Assembly: GCA_050248915.1 (NCBI GenBank)
Contig: JBFWRL010000008.1
Location: 1-64,000 of the forward strand
Length of the DNA: 64,000 bases
Origin: GCA-2770975 sp050248915
Lineage (GTDB): Bacteria; Cyanobacteriota; Sericytochromatia; UBA7694
Direction: 5' to 3'
The notes under the pieces were generated by a model. That model ran no database searches. It was not told the DNA's origin and was given only the letters and a program-made list of their open reading frames with translations. Below are positions 43,197 to 52,526 of this stretch, piece by piece. Within the stretch, counting starts at the first letter, position 1. Each line of letters opens with the position of its first letter. The translations under genes were made by a program, and so were the position numbers.

Positions 43197-46100
43197 ATGA
43201 AGCAGCCTGAACTCCTGTGTCTGCGACCGTATTCCCAACTCTACCTTTTTCACAGCCCTGATTATCCCCAACCTGTGGTGCTCAAGGTTTTGAGTGCGGA
43301 GTTGCCCTCTCAAGCCCAATTGGATGCCCTGAACAACGAATTTAATCTGACCCAACACCTCGACAGTGTGTTTGTCAGACGGGCCTTGCAGCGCAGCCAA
43401 TGGCAAGGGAAACCGGCTCTTTTGCTCGAATACGTGCCCGGACAGACCTTGCGTGATTTTTTTTCGTCTCCCCAGCCTCAGGCCCTTTTGCTGCAAATTG
43501 CCCTGCAGTTGGCACAGGCCTTGGCAGACATTCATGCACAGGGTGTGATTCATCAGGATCTCAATCCCCAAAATATCTTGATTGAGCCAGAGACCCATGC
43601 GCTTAAACTGATTGATTTTGGTCTGGGACTCTCACCTACCCAGGCAGAGATCCCGTCAGCCCTGCTGACGGGAACCTGGGCCTATCTCTCACCAGAGCAG
43701 ACCGGCCGCACGGCCCAGAAGGTGGATCAACGCAGCGATCTCTATGCCTTGGGGGTGACACTCTACGAACTGATGACTGGGCAAATGCCCTTTGTTGCAG
43801 AAGATGAATTGGGCATGATCTATGCCCATCTCGCCAAAATACCCCGAGCCCCTGACGTGTTGCTGTCAAATCCAACACCCGTTTTGCAGGCGCTCTCAAA
43901 GGTGATCTTAAAACTTTTGGCCAAACACCCCGAAGATCGCTACCAATCGGCCCAGGGGCTGGTCGAAGACCTGGGTTTAATCGCGGCTTGCTCAGACCAA
44001 ACGACAGCCCTTTTGGCTTTTACCCCAGGGGAGTCTGAGTCCCGGCTGGCCCTTAAAATCCCAGCCAAGCTCTATGGACGAGAGCGTGAAATCAAAGCGC
44101 TTTTGGGGGTCTTTCAAGCGTTGCAAGCCACCCCCAATCAACCCGCCCAGGTGGTTTTGATTGCGGGGGCATCGGGGTCGGGCAAGTCTTTTTTGGTCCA
44201 CGAAATTCAACAACCGCTGTTTGAACTACATGGCTTTTTTATTTTTGCGGGCAAATACGATCAATACCAAAAACACCTGCCCTATTCGGCTTTTGTTCAG
44301 GGCATCACCCATTTTGTGCAGCAGATTTTAACGGAAAGCCCTGAACACGTCGCAAAATGGCGAGAGCGTGTTTTAAGTGCCTTGGGCAGTTCGGCCCAAG
44401 TGGTGATGGCTATGATTCCTGCCCTGCGCCATTTGCTCGGCGAGCAGCCAGATGTGGTCGCTTTGGAGCCCCACGAAGAACAAAACAGAATTCGGCACCT
44501 GCTCAAGCGCCTGATCGAAGTTTTGGCCAGCTTGGAACGCCCCTTGGTGATTTTTATTGACGATTTGCAATGGGCAGATCGGGCCTCTTTAAATTTGCTC
44601 AAAGATTTGGCCTTAGAGCCGGTTTTGCCCGGGCTCTTGCTGATCGGGGCCTACCGCGATAACGAAACCCCCTCAGACCATCTGCTGAGCCAAATCGTGA
44701 CAGATTTGGCTGCAGAGGGGCGCGCGCCCGAACGCATTCAGCTGCTCAACTTACAAGCCAGCCAAATTGCAAGGCTTTTGGCCGACACCCTCTTATTGTC
44801 TGTGGCGCAAACCGCTGAGTTGGCCCATGGGGTCTTTCAAAAAACCCAGGGCAACGCTTTTTTTGTGCATCAATTTCTCTATGATTTACACCGCCAAGGT
44901 CTGCTCTATTTTGAGTTCGGGCGTCAGCAATGGTGCTGGAAGTTGGCAGATATCCAGGCCCAAAATGTGACAGACAATGTGGTTTCACTTTTAACAGAAA
45001 AAATCCAAACCCAACCAGCAGCGGCACAGATCCTGCTGAAATGGGGGGCCTGCCTTGGCAATCGATTTGATGCGTTGGTCGCAGGTCAGGCCGCTGGCCT
45101 GTCCCGTTTCGACGTTCAGGCTGCAGTGAAACAACTTTCGGAAACCGGGCTCTTGGTGCCCTTGCCTTCACCCAAAGCAACATTGCTTTGTCGTTTTTTG
45201 CACGATCGGGTCCAACAGGCGGCCTATGCCTTGCTGACGGCCTTGGAGCTGCCCGAAGTGCATTTAAAGATTGGGCGTTTATTGCTTGCCAGCACGGCAG
45301 AAGACGATCTGCAGAGCCTCAATTTTGAGCGGGTTTACCATCTCAATTTGGGCCGTCTGCTTTTGCAAGACAGCGCCGAAAAAAGGCATTTGGCCCAATT
45401 GAATCTCTGGGCTGCTCAACACAGTCGTCGCTCGGCGGCTTATGAAGATGTCATGGAATTAACAGGTATTGCTTTGGCACTCTTGGGAGAAGCCGCTTGG
45501 CAATCTGATTACACCTTGATGTTTGAATTATCTCTCTTGCAGATTGAAGCCACCTTTGTCATTGGACAAAATGAGCGCAGCGAGGAACTCTATCCCCGGC
45601 TTGTGAAAGAAGCCCGAACGCCCCAAGATCAGGCCCGGGTCTTTTATTTACAACTCACCCTCTATTCTCAGCAACGCCGTTATAAAGAGGCGATAGTGGT
45701 CTTTTTAACGGCCCTCGAAGCCTTGGGAGAGGGGCTGCCCCGCCAGCCTTGGCAGCAGGCCCTGCAATTTGGCGTTGTTTTGCTCTCGCTAAAACAGCGC
45801 TTCAAGAGGCGCGAGATTGTGCATTTGGCCGATTTGCCAGAAATGACCGATCCCCATTCGCTGGTGCTGGCCCAATTGATGGGCACCTCTTTGGATATTC
45901 TGATGGCGGCGGATCAAAAGCTCTTGTTTGGCTTGGTTGTGGCCAAATTGGTCAAACTTTCGCTCGAAAAAGGGAATGCCGAAATCAGCGCTCTGGCTTA
46001 TGCTTTTTACGGGGCCTCCCGACAGCAACTTTTTGGCGATTTTACTTCGGCCCGTCAATTTGCACTTTTGGCGTTAAATTTGGCCGAGCGCTCGAATAAC

Positions 46101-49100
46101 CCCATTTTAAAAAACAAAGTCTATGCGTCTTATGGTCTGCTATTAAACCCATTTTACCAACATATCCAAGTCAGTATTGACCGATTACAAGCCGGTTTGG
46201 ACCTGCTCAAAGCCGAAGGCAATTTAATGTATGCCGCTTATAACATTTATTTTTTGAGCAGTTTTGGCTTTGTCAGAGGCACCCCCCTCAAAGAACTTCA
46301 TCAGGTGGGCTTGAGTTATTTGCCTCTTTTGGCCTCGGAACACCGAAAACAGTATCAAGAGATGTCACTTGAGGCCATGATTGAACCGCTGCTGACATTT
46401 ACCCAGCCTGAACAGGTCAAACAACTTGCCGACAAATTTAATTCAGAATGGGTCAAATCACATCACGATTCTCCGCTGCTGATCTCCCATTATTATTGTG
46501 TCTATCTGCGCAGTGCCTATCTCTTGGGGAATAGGGATTTTGCCTTGCAGATTTTGCTACCAGCCAGCGCAGCCTTTGAGCAAAGTCAGGCGTTTATCTA
46601 TGGCATCGACGGGGCTTTTTATGCGGCTTTGATCTGGTGTCAAGGCCTGAAAACAGGGGTCTTGCCTCAGGGCTATTCGGCCCACCAAGCCCGTTCAAAA
46701 CTGGCCAAAATTTTCAAACGCATGGGTTTCTTGGCCCAATTGTCCCCTGTCAATTTTGAACACAATTACCTGCTTATCAAAGCCGAGAAACAGCATTTGA
46801 ACGGAGATTTTCTCGGGGCCTTGAAGAGCTATGATGCCGCCATACAAGCAGCAGAAAGCCATGGTTTTCAACATGTACAGGCCTTGGCCAATCATCTGGC
46901 AGGCCAGGCCTGTTTTGCTGAGAACCAAACCCGTTTGGCCTTGGTCTATCTCAGTGCCGCTCATCGTGGCTATTTGCAGTGGGGAGCGCCGGCTTTGCTC
47001 AGCCGTCTCGAAAGAGAGTTTCCGAGTTTGGTCGCACAACTTTCACAGGCGGATATTGAGCGGGTTTTTGGCGGCAAAACGACCTCTCCGGCCAGTTTGG
47101 AGACCAGCCACCTGGACCTGCTCAGCCTGATCAAAGCCTCACAGGCCCTCTCCGAAGTGGTGGAACTCCATTCGCTGCTCGAAAAACTGCTGCTGATTGT
47201 GATGGAAAATGCCGGGGCGCAAAAGGGATTTTTGCTCTTGCCCAAACCCGAAAGCAAAGATTGGTTTATCGAAGCCAGGGCTGGGGCAGAAGGCGGAGTG
47301 ACCATTGGCTCCCAAGCTTTGGCTGAGACCCATTTATTGGCACAGGGTGTGGTCAATTATGTGCTGCGCACCCAGTCCAGTGTCTTGCTTGAAAATGCCT
47401 GCCAACAGGGTGATTTTATGCAGGATAGCTATATTTTGGAGCAGCAGACCCGTTCACTGCTCTGTTTGCCCTTGCTTAAACAGGGCCAATTGCAGGGGAT
47501 TTTGTATCTGGAAAACAACCTCACGCCGGGGGCTTTTACCCCGGAGCATATTCAAACCCTGAATGTGCTCTCCAGTCAGGCCGCGATTTCGCTTGAAAAT
47601 GCCCAACTCTATCAGCTGATGCGTGAACAGAATTGGGTGCTGGAAGAAAAGGTCTCAGCCCGCACCGCCGAATTGATGCTGGCCAAAGAGGGGGCTGAAG
47701 TGGCGAATCAGGCCAAAAGTCGCTTTTTGGCCAATATGAGCCACGAAATTCGCACGCCTTTAAACGCCATTATTGGCTTCTCGCGGCTTCTGCAGCAGAA
47801 CAAGGCCCTGCCCGCTGAGGATGCAGAGAAATTGGAGATCGTCGTTCACAGCGGTGAACATTTGCTAACTTTGATCAACGATACCCTGGAAATGGCCAAG
47901 ATTGAAGCGGGAACCACCCAGTTTGACCTGACAGATTTTGACTTACATGCTTTGCTGCGTGAATTGCAAAATATGCTGCAGCTCAAGGCCTCAAGTAAAG
48001 GTTTGGCGCTGGACATCTCGATTGATCCCGCTGTGCCCAGGGGGATTCGTGCAGATGCCCAAAAACTGCGCCAGCTCTTGATCAATTTTTTGACCAATGG
48101 CATCAAATACACCTCCCAAGGCTGGGTTCATTTGGCGGTGTTTCACAAAGAGGGAGCAGAGGCTGGGGCGCGTCTTTGCTTTGAGATCAGCGACAGTGGC
48201 ACGGGGATTGCGCAGGCGGATTTAAACACCATTTTTGAGCCCTTTATGCAAGCTGAGCAGGCCGAGGGCTTTCGAGAAGGGGTGGGACTGGGTTTGGCCA
48301 TCAGTCAAAATCTGATCAAAAAAATGGGCGGCACACTCTCGGTTTCGAGCACCTTGGGAAAGGGCTCTTGTTTTGCTTTTGAGCTGCCCTTGCAATTGGC
48401 CGAAACGGCGTTGCCGACACAACGTGTCGTACAAAAAGTGGTGGGCCTGCTGTCTGCCGAAAAGGTCTGGCGCATTTTGATTGTCGATGACGATGCCAAT
48501 AACCGAGCCCTGCTTCAGCATTATTTGGCCCCTTTGGGGTTTGAACTGGCCCAGGCAGGCAATGGTCAAATGGGATTGGCATTGGCCGAAACCTTCCGCC
48601 CCCATTTGGTCTTGATGGATATGCGCATGCCTGTAATGGATGGCTATCTGGCCACAGCCAAACTTATACGCGAGAGCCAAGATTGGGAAGAGCCACCTGT
48701 GGTGGTTGCCGTCACGGCCAGTGCCTTTGAAGATCAGCGCCAGGAGGTACTGGCAGCCGGTTGCCAAGATTTTTTGCGCAAGCCGGTTAGCGAAGAGGCT
48801 GTTTTGGATGTCATTGCCAGGTTTTTGCCTGTGGTGTATCGCTATGCTGAACCTGATCTTGTCCAACCCAATCGGAGCTGGACCTGGGAACAGAGTGTGG
48901 CAGCCTTGCAAACGGCGCCTTTGGCCTTGCGCCAGGCTTTGCGTGAGGCGACAGAGTCTGCTCAGATGGAGAGTATTGATCAGGTCATTCAATCTCTTCG
49001 CGAAACCTCTGAGGCCCTTGCCCAGGCTTTAGAATCCGCAGCGACCTGCTTTGACTATGATCAGATCTTGGCCCTTTTAAACGCGGCGGACAGCGTTTAA
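43197..49100 (+). CDS. Ser/Thr kinase-AAA-GAF-histidine kinase-receiver multidomain protein
   Basis: The 1967-residue cytoplasmic protein has an N-terminal Ser/Thr kinase-like domain (about 1-265; catalytic loop HQDLNPQN, DFG motif, APE-like SPEQTG), an AAA ATPase (Walker A GASGSGKS about 323-330, Walker B VIFIDDLQ about 451), a long helical/TPR-like region (about 700-1290), a GAF domain (about 1310-1470), a histidine kinase (H-box NMSHEIRTPL about 1514, HATPase to about 1735), a receiver (about 1759-1878, phospho-Asp in LMDMRMP) and an 85-residue tail. The catalytic-loop Lys of the kinase is replaced by Asn. The ATG at 43197 is used; a TTG at 43182 is possible. Related proteins in cyanobacteria are multi-sensor kinases. 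Confidence 0.88.
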   Translation: MKQPELLCLRPYSQLYLFHSPDYPQPVVLKVLSAELPSQAQLDALNNEFNLTQHLDSVFVRRALQRSQWQGKPALLLEYVPGQTLRDFFSSPQPQALLLQIALQLAQALADIHAQGVIHQDLNPQNILIEPETHALKLIDFGLGLSPTQAEIPSALLTGTWAYLSPEQTGRTAQKVDQRSDLYALGVTLYELMTGQMPFVAEDELGMIYAHLAKIPRAPDVLLSNPTPVLQALSKVILKLLAKHPEDRYQSAQGLVEDLGLIAACSDQTTALLAFTPGESESRLALKIPAKLYGREREIKALLGVFQALQATPNQPAQVVLIAGASGSGKSFLVHEIQQPLFELHGFFIFAGKYDQYQKHLPYSAFVQGITHFVQQILTESPEHVAKWRERVLSALGSSAQVVMAMIPALRHLLGEQPDVVALEPHEEQNRIRHLLKRLIEVLASLERPLVIFIDDLQWADRASLNLLKDLALEPVLPGLLLIGAYRDNETPSDHLLSQIVTDLAAEGRAPERIQLLNLQASQIARLLADTLLLSVAQTAELAHGVFQKTQGNAFFVHQFLYDLHRQGLLYFEFGRQQWCWKLADIQAQNVTDNVVSLLTEKIQTQPAAAQILLKWGACLGNRFDALVAGQAAGLSRFDVQAAVKQLSETGLLVPLPSPKATLLCRFLHDRVQQAAYALLTALELPEVHLKIGRLLLASTAEDDLQSLNFERVYHLNLGRLLLQDSAEKRHLAQLNLWAAQHSRRSAAYEDVMELTGIALALLGEAAWQSDYTLMFELSLLQIEATFVIGQNERSEELYPRLVKEARTPQDQARVFYLQLTLYSQQRRYKEAIVVFLTALEALGEGLPRQPWQQALQFGVVLLSLKQRFKRREIVHLADLPEMTDPHSLVLAQLMGTSLDILMAADQKLLFGLVVAKLVKLSLEKGNAEISALAYAFYGASRQQLFGDFTSARQFALLALNLAERSNNPILKNKVYASYGLLLNPFYQHIQVSIDRLQAGLDLLKAEGNLMYAAYNIYFLSSFGFVRGTPLKELHQVGLSYLPLLASEHRKQYQEMSLEAMIEPLLTFTQPEQVKQLADKFNSEWVKSHHDSPLLISHYYCVYLRSAYLLGNRDFALQILLPASAAFEQSQAFIYGIDGAFYAALIWCQGLKTGVLPQGYSAHQARSKLAKIFKRMGFLAQLSPVNFEHNYLLIKAEKQHLNGDFLGALKSYDAAIQAAESHGFQHVQALANHLAGQACFAENQTRLALVYLSAAHRGYLQWGAPALLSRLEREFPSLVAQLSQADIERVFGGKTTSPASLETSHLDLLSLIKASQALSEVVELHSLLEKLLLIVMENAGAQKGFLLLPKPESKDWFIEARAGAEGGVTIGSQALAETHLLAQGVVNYVLRTQSSVLLENACQQGDFMQDSYILEQQTRSLLCLPLLKQGQLQGILYLENNLTPGAFTPEHIQTLNVLSSQAAISLENAQLYQLMREQNWVLEEKVSARTAELMLAKEGAEVANQAKSRFLANMSHEIRTPLNAIIGFSRLLQQNKALPAEDAEKLEIVVHSGEHLLTLINDTLEMAKIEAGTTQFDLTDFDLHALLRELQNMLQLKASSKGLALDISIDPAVPRGIRADAQKLRQLLINFLTNGIKYTSQGWVHLAVFHKEGAEAGARLCFEISDSGTGIAQADLNTIFEPFMQAEQAEGFREGVGLGLAISQNLIKKMGGTLSVSSTLGKGSCFAFELPLQLAETALPTQRVVQKVVGLLSAEKVWRILIVDDDANNRALLQHYLAPLGFELAQAGNGQMGLALAETFRPHLVLMDMRMPVMDGYLATAKLIRESQDWEEPPVVVAVTASAFEDQRQEVLAAGCQDFLRKPVSEEAVLDVIARFLPVVYRYAEPDLVQPNRSWTWEQSVAALQTAPLALRQALREATESAQMESIDQVIQSLRETSEALAQALESAATCFDYDQILALLNAADSV

Positions 49101-49109
49101 ACTATCTCT

Positions 49110-50252
49110 ATGGATGCAAACACACTTTCCGGTTATATTCTGATTGTCGATGACAATCCCAATAATTTACGGTTGTTGATCACGCTTTTGAGTGAGCAGG
49201 GCTATGAGACACGGCCTGCCAACAATGGCTCACGGGCGCTCAACACCGTGCAGAAACAAAAACCCGACCTGATCTTGCTTGATATCAATATGCCCGAAAT
49301 GGATGGCTACGAAGTCTGTCGCCAGCTCAAGGCCCATCCCGAAACGGCAGATATCCCCGTGCTGTTTATCAGCGCCAACGACGAATTACACGACAAGGTC
49401 AAAGGCTTTGATGTCGGTGGGGTGGACTATATCTCCAAACCCTTTGAGCCCCAAGAACTCTTTGCCCGCGTGCGCACCCATTTGCAGCTTAAACAGGCCC
49501 AGGATCAGCTCAAAGCCTTGAATCTTCAATTGCAGGCCTCCAACCGCTTTTTTCAGCACTTGGGCCAGGTCAAAGACGAGTTTTTGGGCATGGTTTCTCA
49601 CGATTTAAAAAATCCCTTGAGCAGTATTTTGCTCTTTTCGCGCTATATGGAATCGCGTACCCTCTCCGAAGACAAAGCCCGTGAAATGGGTCGCCTGATT
49701 ACCAAAGCGGGCAAGCGCATGTTTCGTTTGATTGAAGATCTGCTCGATTTGAATAAATTGGAACAGGGCGAGTTAACCCCTGAGCTTCAGCGCTTTGACC
49801 TGCTGCCTTTGGCCCAAGAGGTCTGGGCCGAATACCAGGAGAAGGCCCAGGCCAAGGCCCAGCAACTGAAGCGTGTTTGGGAGATGGAGAGCGCTTGGAT
49901 CATTGCTGACCCCTTGCGGGTACGGCAGGTGCTGGAAAACCTCCTGTCCAATGCGCTCAAATTTTCGCCTTCCCAGAGTGAAATTGAGCTCCAAGTGCTG
50001 CAGGTGGGAGAGGCGGTATGTCTGCAGGTGCGCGATCAGGGGCCCGGATTAAGTGAATCCGATCAGGCCCAGCTCTTTGAAAAGTTTATGCGTTTGAGTG
50101 CCAAACCCACAGGGGGCGAACACTCCAGTGGCTTGGGGCTCTCGATCAGCAAAAAATTGGTGGAAGCGATGTCTGGCACCATTGGCTGCGAAAGCCAATT
50201 GGGCCAAGGGGCCTGTTTCTTTGTCTCCTTTCCCCTGAGCCATCCGATCTGA
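49110..50252 (+). CDS. Hybrid protein: receiver domain followed by histidine kinase
   Basis: The 380-residue protein has an N-terminal receiver (about 8-125; phospho-Asp58 in LLDINMPEMDG), a coiled-coil linker, an H-box MVSHDLKNPL (His164) and a HATPase domain (about 260-378; NLLSNALKFSPS, RDQGPGLSESDQ, SGLGLSISKKL). It starts 9 bp after the upstream hybrid kinase, so the three genes from 42471 probably form one operon. The receiver is nearly the same as that of the diguanylate cyclase at 62502 (about 91 of 106 residues by eye). There is no membrane segment. Confidence 0.9.
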   Translation: MDANTLSGYILIVDDNPNNLRLLITLLSEQGYETRPANNGSRALNTVQKQKPDLILLDINMPEMDGYEVCRQLKAHPETADIPVLFISANDELHDKVKGFDVGGVDYISKPFEPQELFARVRTHLQLKQAQDQLKALNLQLQASNRFFQHLGQVKDEFLGMVSHDLKNPLSSILLFSRYMESRTLSEDKAREMGRLITKAGKRMFRLIEDLLDLNKLEQGELTPELQRFDLLPLAQEVWAEYQEKAQAKAQQLKRVWEMESAWIIADPLRVRQVLENLLSNALKFSPSQSEIELQVLQVGEAVCLQVRDQGPGLSESDQAQLFEKFMRLSAKPTGGEHSSGLGLSISKKLVEAMSGTIGCESQLGQGACFFVSFPLSHPI

Positions 50253-50342
50253 TTTTTAGCAAATTTTAAGCTGGCCCTCAGTGAATTTTTAAGTGGGTCT
50301 TTTATGCTGAAAATTAATCAGACAACAAGAAAGGTCTTCACC

Positions 50343-50675
50343 ATGCAAATTCAAGGCGGTTTTGGAATGTCGGCACTACAGCCCATGCCCCGGATGGGTG
50401 CCGGGCTTCAGCCCGCTCAAATCTCTCGCTCCCAGGGGATTTCCACTGGCCCGGCCCCGCTCTCGGGTGAAGCGAAGCAATTGGCCGCCCGCGCTGGGCA
50501 AATGAAAGGCTGCGGCACTTCTGCAGGTCCTTTTATGATCGGCCCCGAGCAGTTTTCAAAAATGGTCGATCAGAGCAATCCCCAACAGATGGAGGCCAAG
50601 TCTTCTGGCACCAAAGAGCTGATGTATGAGTTGCTGGGTGAGGCCTTTGATGTCTTTCTTGAGGTCCTGGGCTAA
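50343..50675 (+). CDS. Small unknown protein with Gly/Pro/Met-rich N terminus
   Basis: The 110-residue product is unrecognised. About residues 1-40 are Gly/Pro/Met/Gln-rich and probably disordered (MQIQGGFGMSALQPMPRM), the middle holds a single Cys (KGCGTSAG), and the C-terminal third is helical (ELMYELLGEAFDVFLEVLG). The ATG at 50343 has AAAGG about 8 nt upstream; a longer ORF start at 50304 lacks one. A strong terminator follows the gene. Its N terminus has some likeness to the N termini at 26503 and 17224, but too weak to claim homology. Confidence 0.55.
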   Translation: MQIQGGFGMSALQPMPRMGAGLQPAQISRSQGISTGPAPLSGEAKQLAARAGQMKGCGTSAGPFMIGPEQFSKMVDQSNPQQMEAKSSGTKELMYELLGEAFDVFLEVLG

Positions 50676-50717
50676 ACAGGCGCTCAAACCATCTCCCAAC
50701 TCCCTGAGTTCAGCAGT

Positions 50718-50743
50718 GCTCCCCGTTGAGGGGAGTTTTTTTT
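50718..50743 (+). terminator. Strong rho-independent terminator
   Basis: CTCCCC and GGGGAG form a stem around GTTGA, followed by TTTTTTTT. It ends transcription of the small unknown gene and marks the left limit of the AT-rich accessory region. Confidence 0.9.
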
Positions 50744-51005
50744 GTGGGTTGGTTCAGACCGGGAGCGTGGGTGCAAAAAAAGAATGAGAATGAATTCAAC
50801 CAGATCTGGCTAAGCAGCAAATTTCAGATTCTGATATTTGGGCTTTAATTCTTGCAATTGTGACAAAATAAATACATAAAAAGGTCTGTTTTATGGAGTT
50901 AAATCGGCTTTAAGCTTTACATCCCCCTGCTTGAATCGCAAGCGTAAAAAATGTATGATTGAAGCGTTTCGTTTTGGCGGCTGTGATCGGCAGCGGCATT
51001 TTTGC

Positions 51006-51071
51006 TTCATATGGGTTATCTGGGATCTCGTGAATTGTTCATATGGAAGATTATCCAGATCTCATGAATTG
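51006..51071. repeat. Tandem imperfect 32/34-bp repeat
   Basis: TTCATATGG...ATCTCGTGAATTG (51006-51037) is followed directly by TTCATATGG...ATCTCATGAATTG (51038-51071). The copies differ by a 2-bp length change and several substitutions. Each contains the CATATG palindrome. A regulator binding site or recombination scar is possible. Confidence 0.6.
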
Positions 51072-51331
51072 TCCGAAATGGGGTGTTATACCGTTAGCCT
51101 TAAGGGGTGAATCAGCAAAAAGGGGTGTTATGTGGAAGGAATGGGAATTATGGGGTGCGTTTGGGCGGGTGATCAAAAAGGGCAACACGAATCACTTCCT
51201 TATCATAACACGATTTGAGACGGTATGCAATACTGAATTTTAATGTATGCAAAATTAGTTTTCTGCCTTTCTGGACTTTTGAAAGAAGAGGATTATAATT
51301 ATAGGTGTGGCACACAGGGCAACACCGCATC

Positions 51332-51355
51332 GTCTTGACTGACGCAAGACATTTT
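51332..51355 (+). terminator. Weak hairpin followed by a short T-run
   Basis: GTCTTG/CAAGAC form a 6-bp stem with a 7-nt loop, followed by ATTTTT. An outer pair CACAC (51311-51315) and GTGTG (51358-51362) could extend the structure. It precedes the 51399 gene by 43 bp and may insulate it or belong to a regulatory hairpin. Confidence 0.35.
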
Positions 51356-51398
51356 TCGTGTGAAATTTAGTAAAAGCATTTGATTTGGTGATTATTAA

Positions 51399-51824
51399 AT
51401 GATTAATGATGATAGGAATAAAATAGGATTAAACGAGCGTACTATTCAAAACTGTATAGTTGCTTGGGAAGTACTTGGTGGTAATCAATTTTGCGAATTA
51501 GATACTTCTTTTGCTCATATTCATTCATCCCAAACCAAGTTTATTCAAAATCAAAATAAAGTTATTTTAGGAGCAGATGTTTTGCCTGGCAATGGCACAT
51601 CAGCTCATTCTCGGATTTCTTTACTGGCATGTTTAGCCCATGAAAAAGCACACGCAGAGAGATTTAATAGCTTTCGATTAGATCGAGATGTAGAGGAGAG
51701 AGATGAAGCAGAAACAAATATTCATGCTTCTTGGGAAGTTGTGTTAAGTCCCGTCGATAAAGAATCACTTATAGCAGCTTCTGTTGAACTATTAGAAATC
51801 TGGTTAGAAAACAAAAGGAATTAA
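51399..51824 (+). CDS. Putative HExxH zinc metalloprotease, first gene of an island operon
   Basis: The 141-residue AT-rich product is not recognised as a whole, but residues 81-85 read HEKAH, matching the HExxH zinc-protease signature, in a predicted helix (LACLAHEKAHAERFNSF), followed by an acidic stretch (EERDEAETNIHASW, about 99-112) that could supply the third zinc ligand as in gluzincins. There is no signal peptide. The gene overlaps neither neighbour; the next gene starts 3 bp downstream, so both are cotranscribed. Catalysis is unproven; a small metalloprotease beside nuclease genes fits a defence setting. Confidence 0.6.
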   Translation: MINDDRNKIGLNERTIQNCIVAWEVLGGNQFCELDTSFAHIHSSQTKFIQNQNKVILGADVLPGNGTSAHSRISLLACLAHEKAHAERFNSFRLDRDVEERDEAETNIHASWEVVLSPVDKESLIAASVELLEIWLENKRN

Positions 51825-51827
51825 TTT

Positions 51828-52475
51828 ATGAAAGTTGAAAGCACTGGTGTTGTAATGATTGGTCTTTGCGATGTTCAAACATCTAAATGCACAGCAAAAA
51901 CAGCTCCTAATCCCATTACTGCCGTGTGGGAAGAACCTAATGGAATGCAAACTAATGTTTGTAGAAATTGTATTGACGAAATGTTGAGAACTGAAGAATG
52001 GGAAATGGAAAATGTAAGGCCTCCTTTTTATCTCGATATAGCAACAACAATCAACAACACATTATTAATGGCTATAGAAGTCAAAAAAGCTCCTTTATTT
52101 CTGAAAAATCAATTAAAAAAAGCAATTGAAATAAAAGATAAATTATTAAGCAAAAAACAACTGCCAAATCAACCTTTCTTTATGGTTATTTTTGTTCCAG
52201 GGAATGCTTATCTTTGGTATCCTGATAAACTAAATCAAATTAAATCGGAACCTGATGTAGAAATCGAAAGTAAAAATGATCTAGAAAAAATAATTAACAA
52301 GATAATTGATTTTGATGAAGATAAATATGATGACTTTGAAAAAGCTGCATATACATGGTTAACAGAGAAATTTTCAAATAATAAAAGACCTGATAAATGG
52401 GTTTTAGATCTTCTTAATAAATATCACACCAGCTCAAACGAAATCAGAGTTACACATCAATACAAAGTCAGTTAA
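51828..52475 (+). CDS. Zinc-finger protein with possible PD-(D/E)XK motif
   Basis: The 215-residue protein has four Cys in an N-terminal zinc-finger-like arrangement (Cys14, Cys21, Cys45, Cys48; VCRNC). Residues 70-86 contain Asp70 and E84-V-K86 (YLD...MAIEVKK), spacing compatible with a PD-(D/E)XK nuclease core but weak. The rest is Lys/Asn-rich and helical. It starts 3 bp after the HEKAH gene and the Mrr-like gene follows after 51 bp, suggesting a three-gene unit. Function unknown. Confidence 0.55.
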   Translation: MKVESTGVVMIGLCDVQTSKCTAKTAPNPITAVWEEPNGMQTNVCRNCIDEMLRTEEWEMENVRPPFYLDIATTINNTLLMAIEVKKAPLFLKNQLKKAIEIKDKLLSKKQLPNQPFFMVIFVPGNAYLWYPDKLNQIKSEPDVEIESKNDLEKIINKIIDFDEDKYDDFEKAAYTWLTEKFSNNKRPDKWVLDLLNKYHTSSNEIRVTHQYKVS

Positions 52476-52526
52476 TATTAATGCGAATAATGTTTTGCGA
52501 AAATAAAAAACATTTAAAATATTATC

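Larger units (their letters stand above)
50745..51398. other. Long AT-rich intergenic region at the edge of the accessory island
   Basis: About 650 bp without a convincing gene. It contains a tandem imperfect 32-34-bp repeat (51006-51071) and a hairpin with T-run at 51332-51355. The only notable frame (51043-51243, 66 codons) has no ribosome binding site or recognisable domain. No tRNA, attI or integrase gene is visible, so the left border of the island cannot be assigned precisely. Confidence 0.5.

Noticed and set aside
51080..51110. GTTATACCGTTAGCC as an integron-type core site
   Set aside because: The GTTAGCC does not fit GTTRRRY at the last purine and there is no paired arm structure as in attC.
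51043..51243. 66-codon frame in the island border region
   Set aside because: No ribosome binding site, no domain; Trp/Gly-rich and overlapping the tandem repeat.
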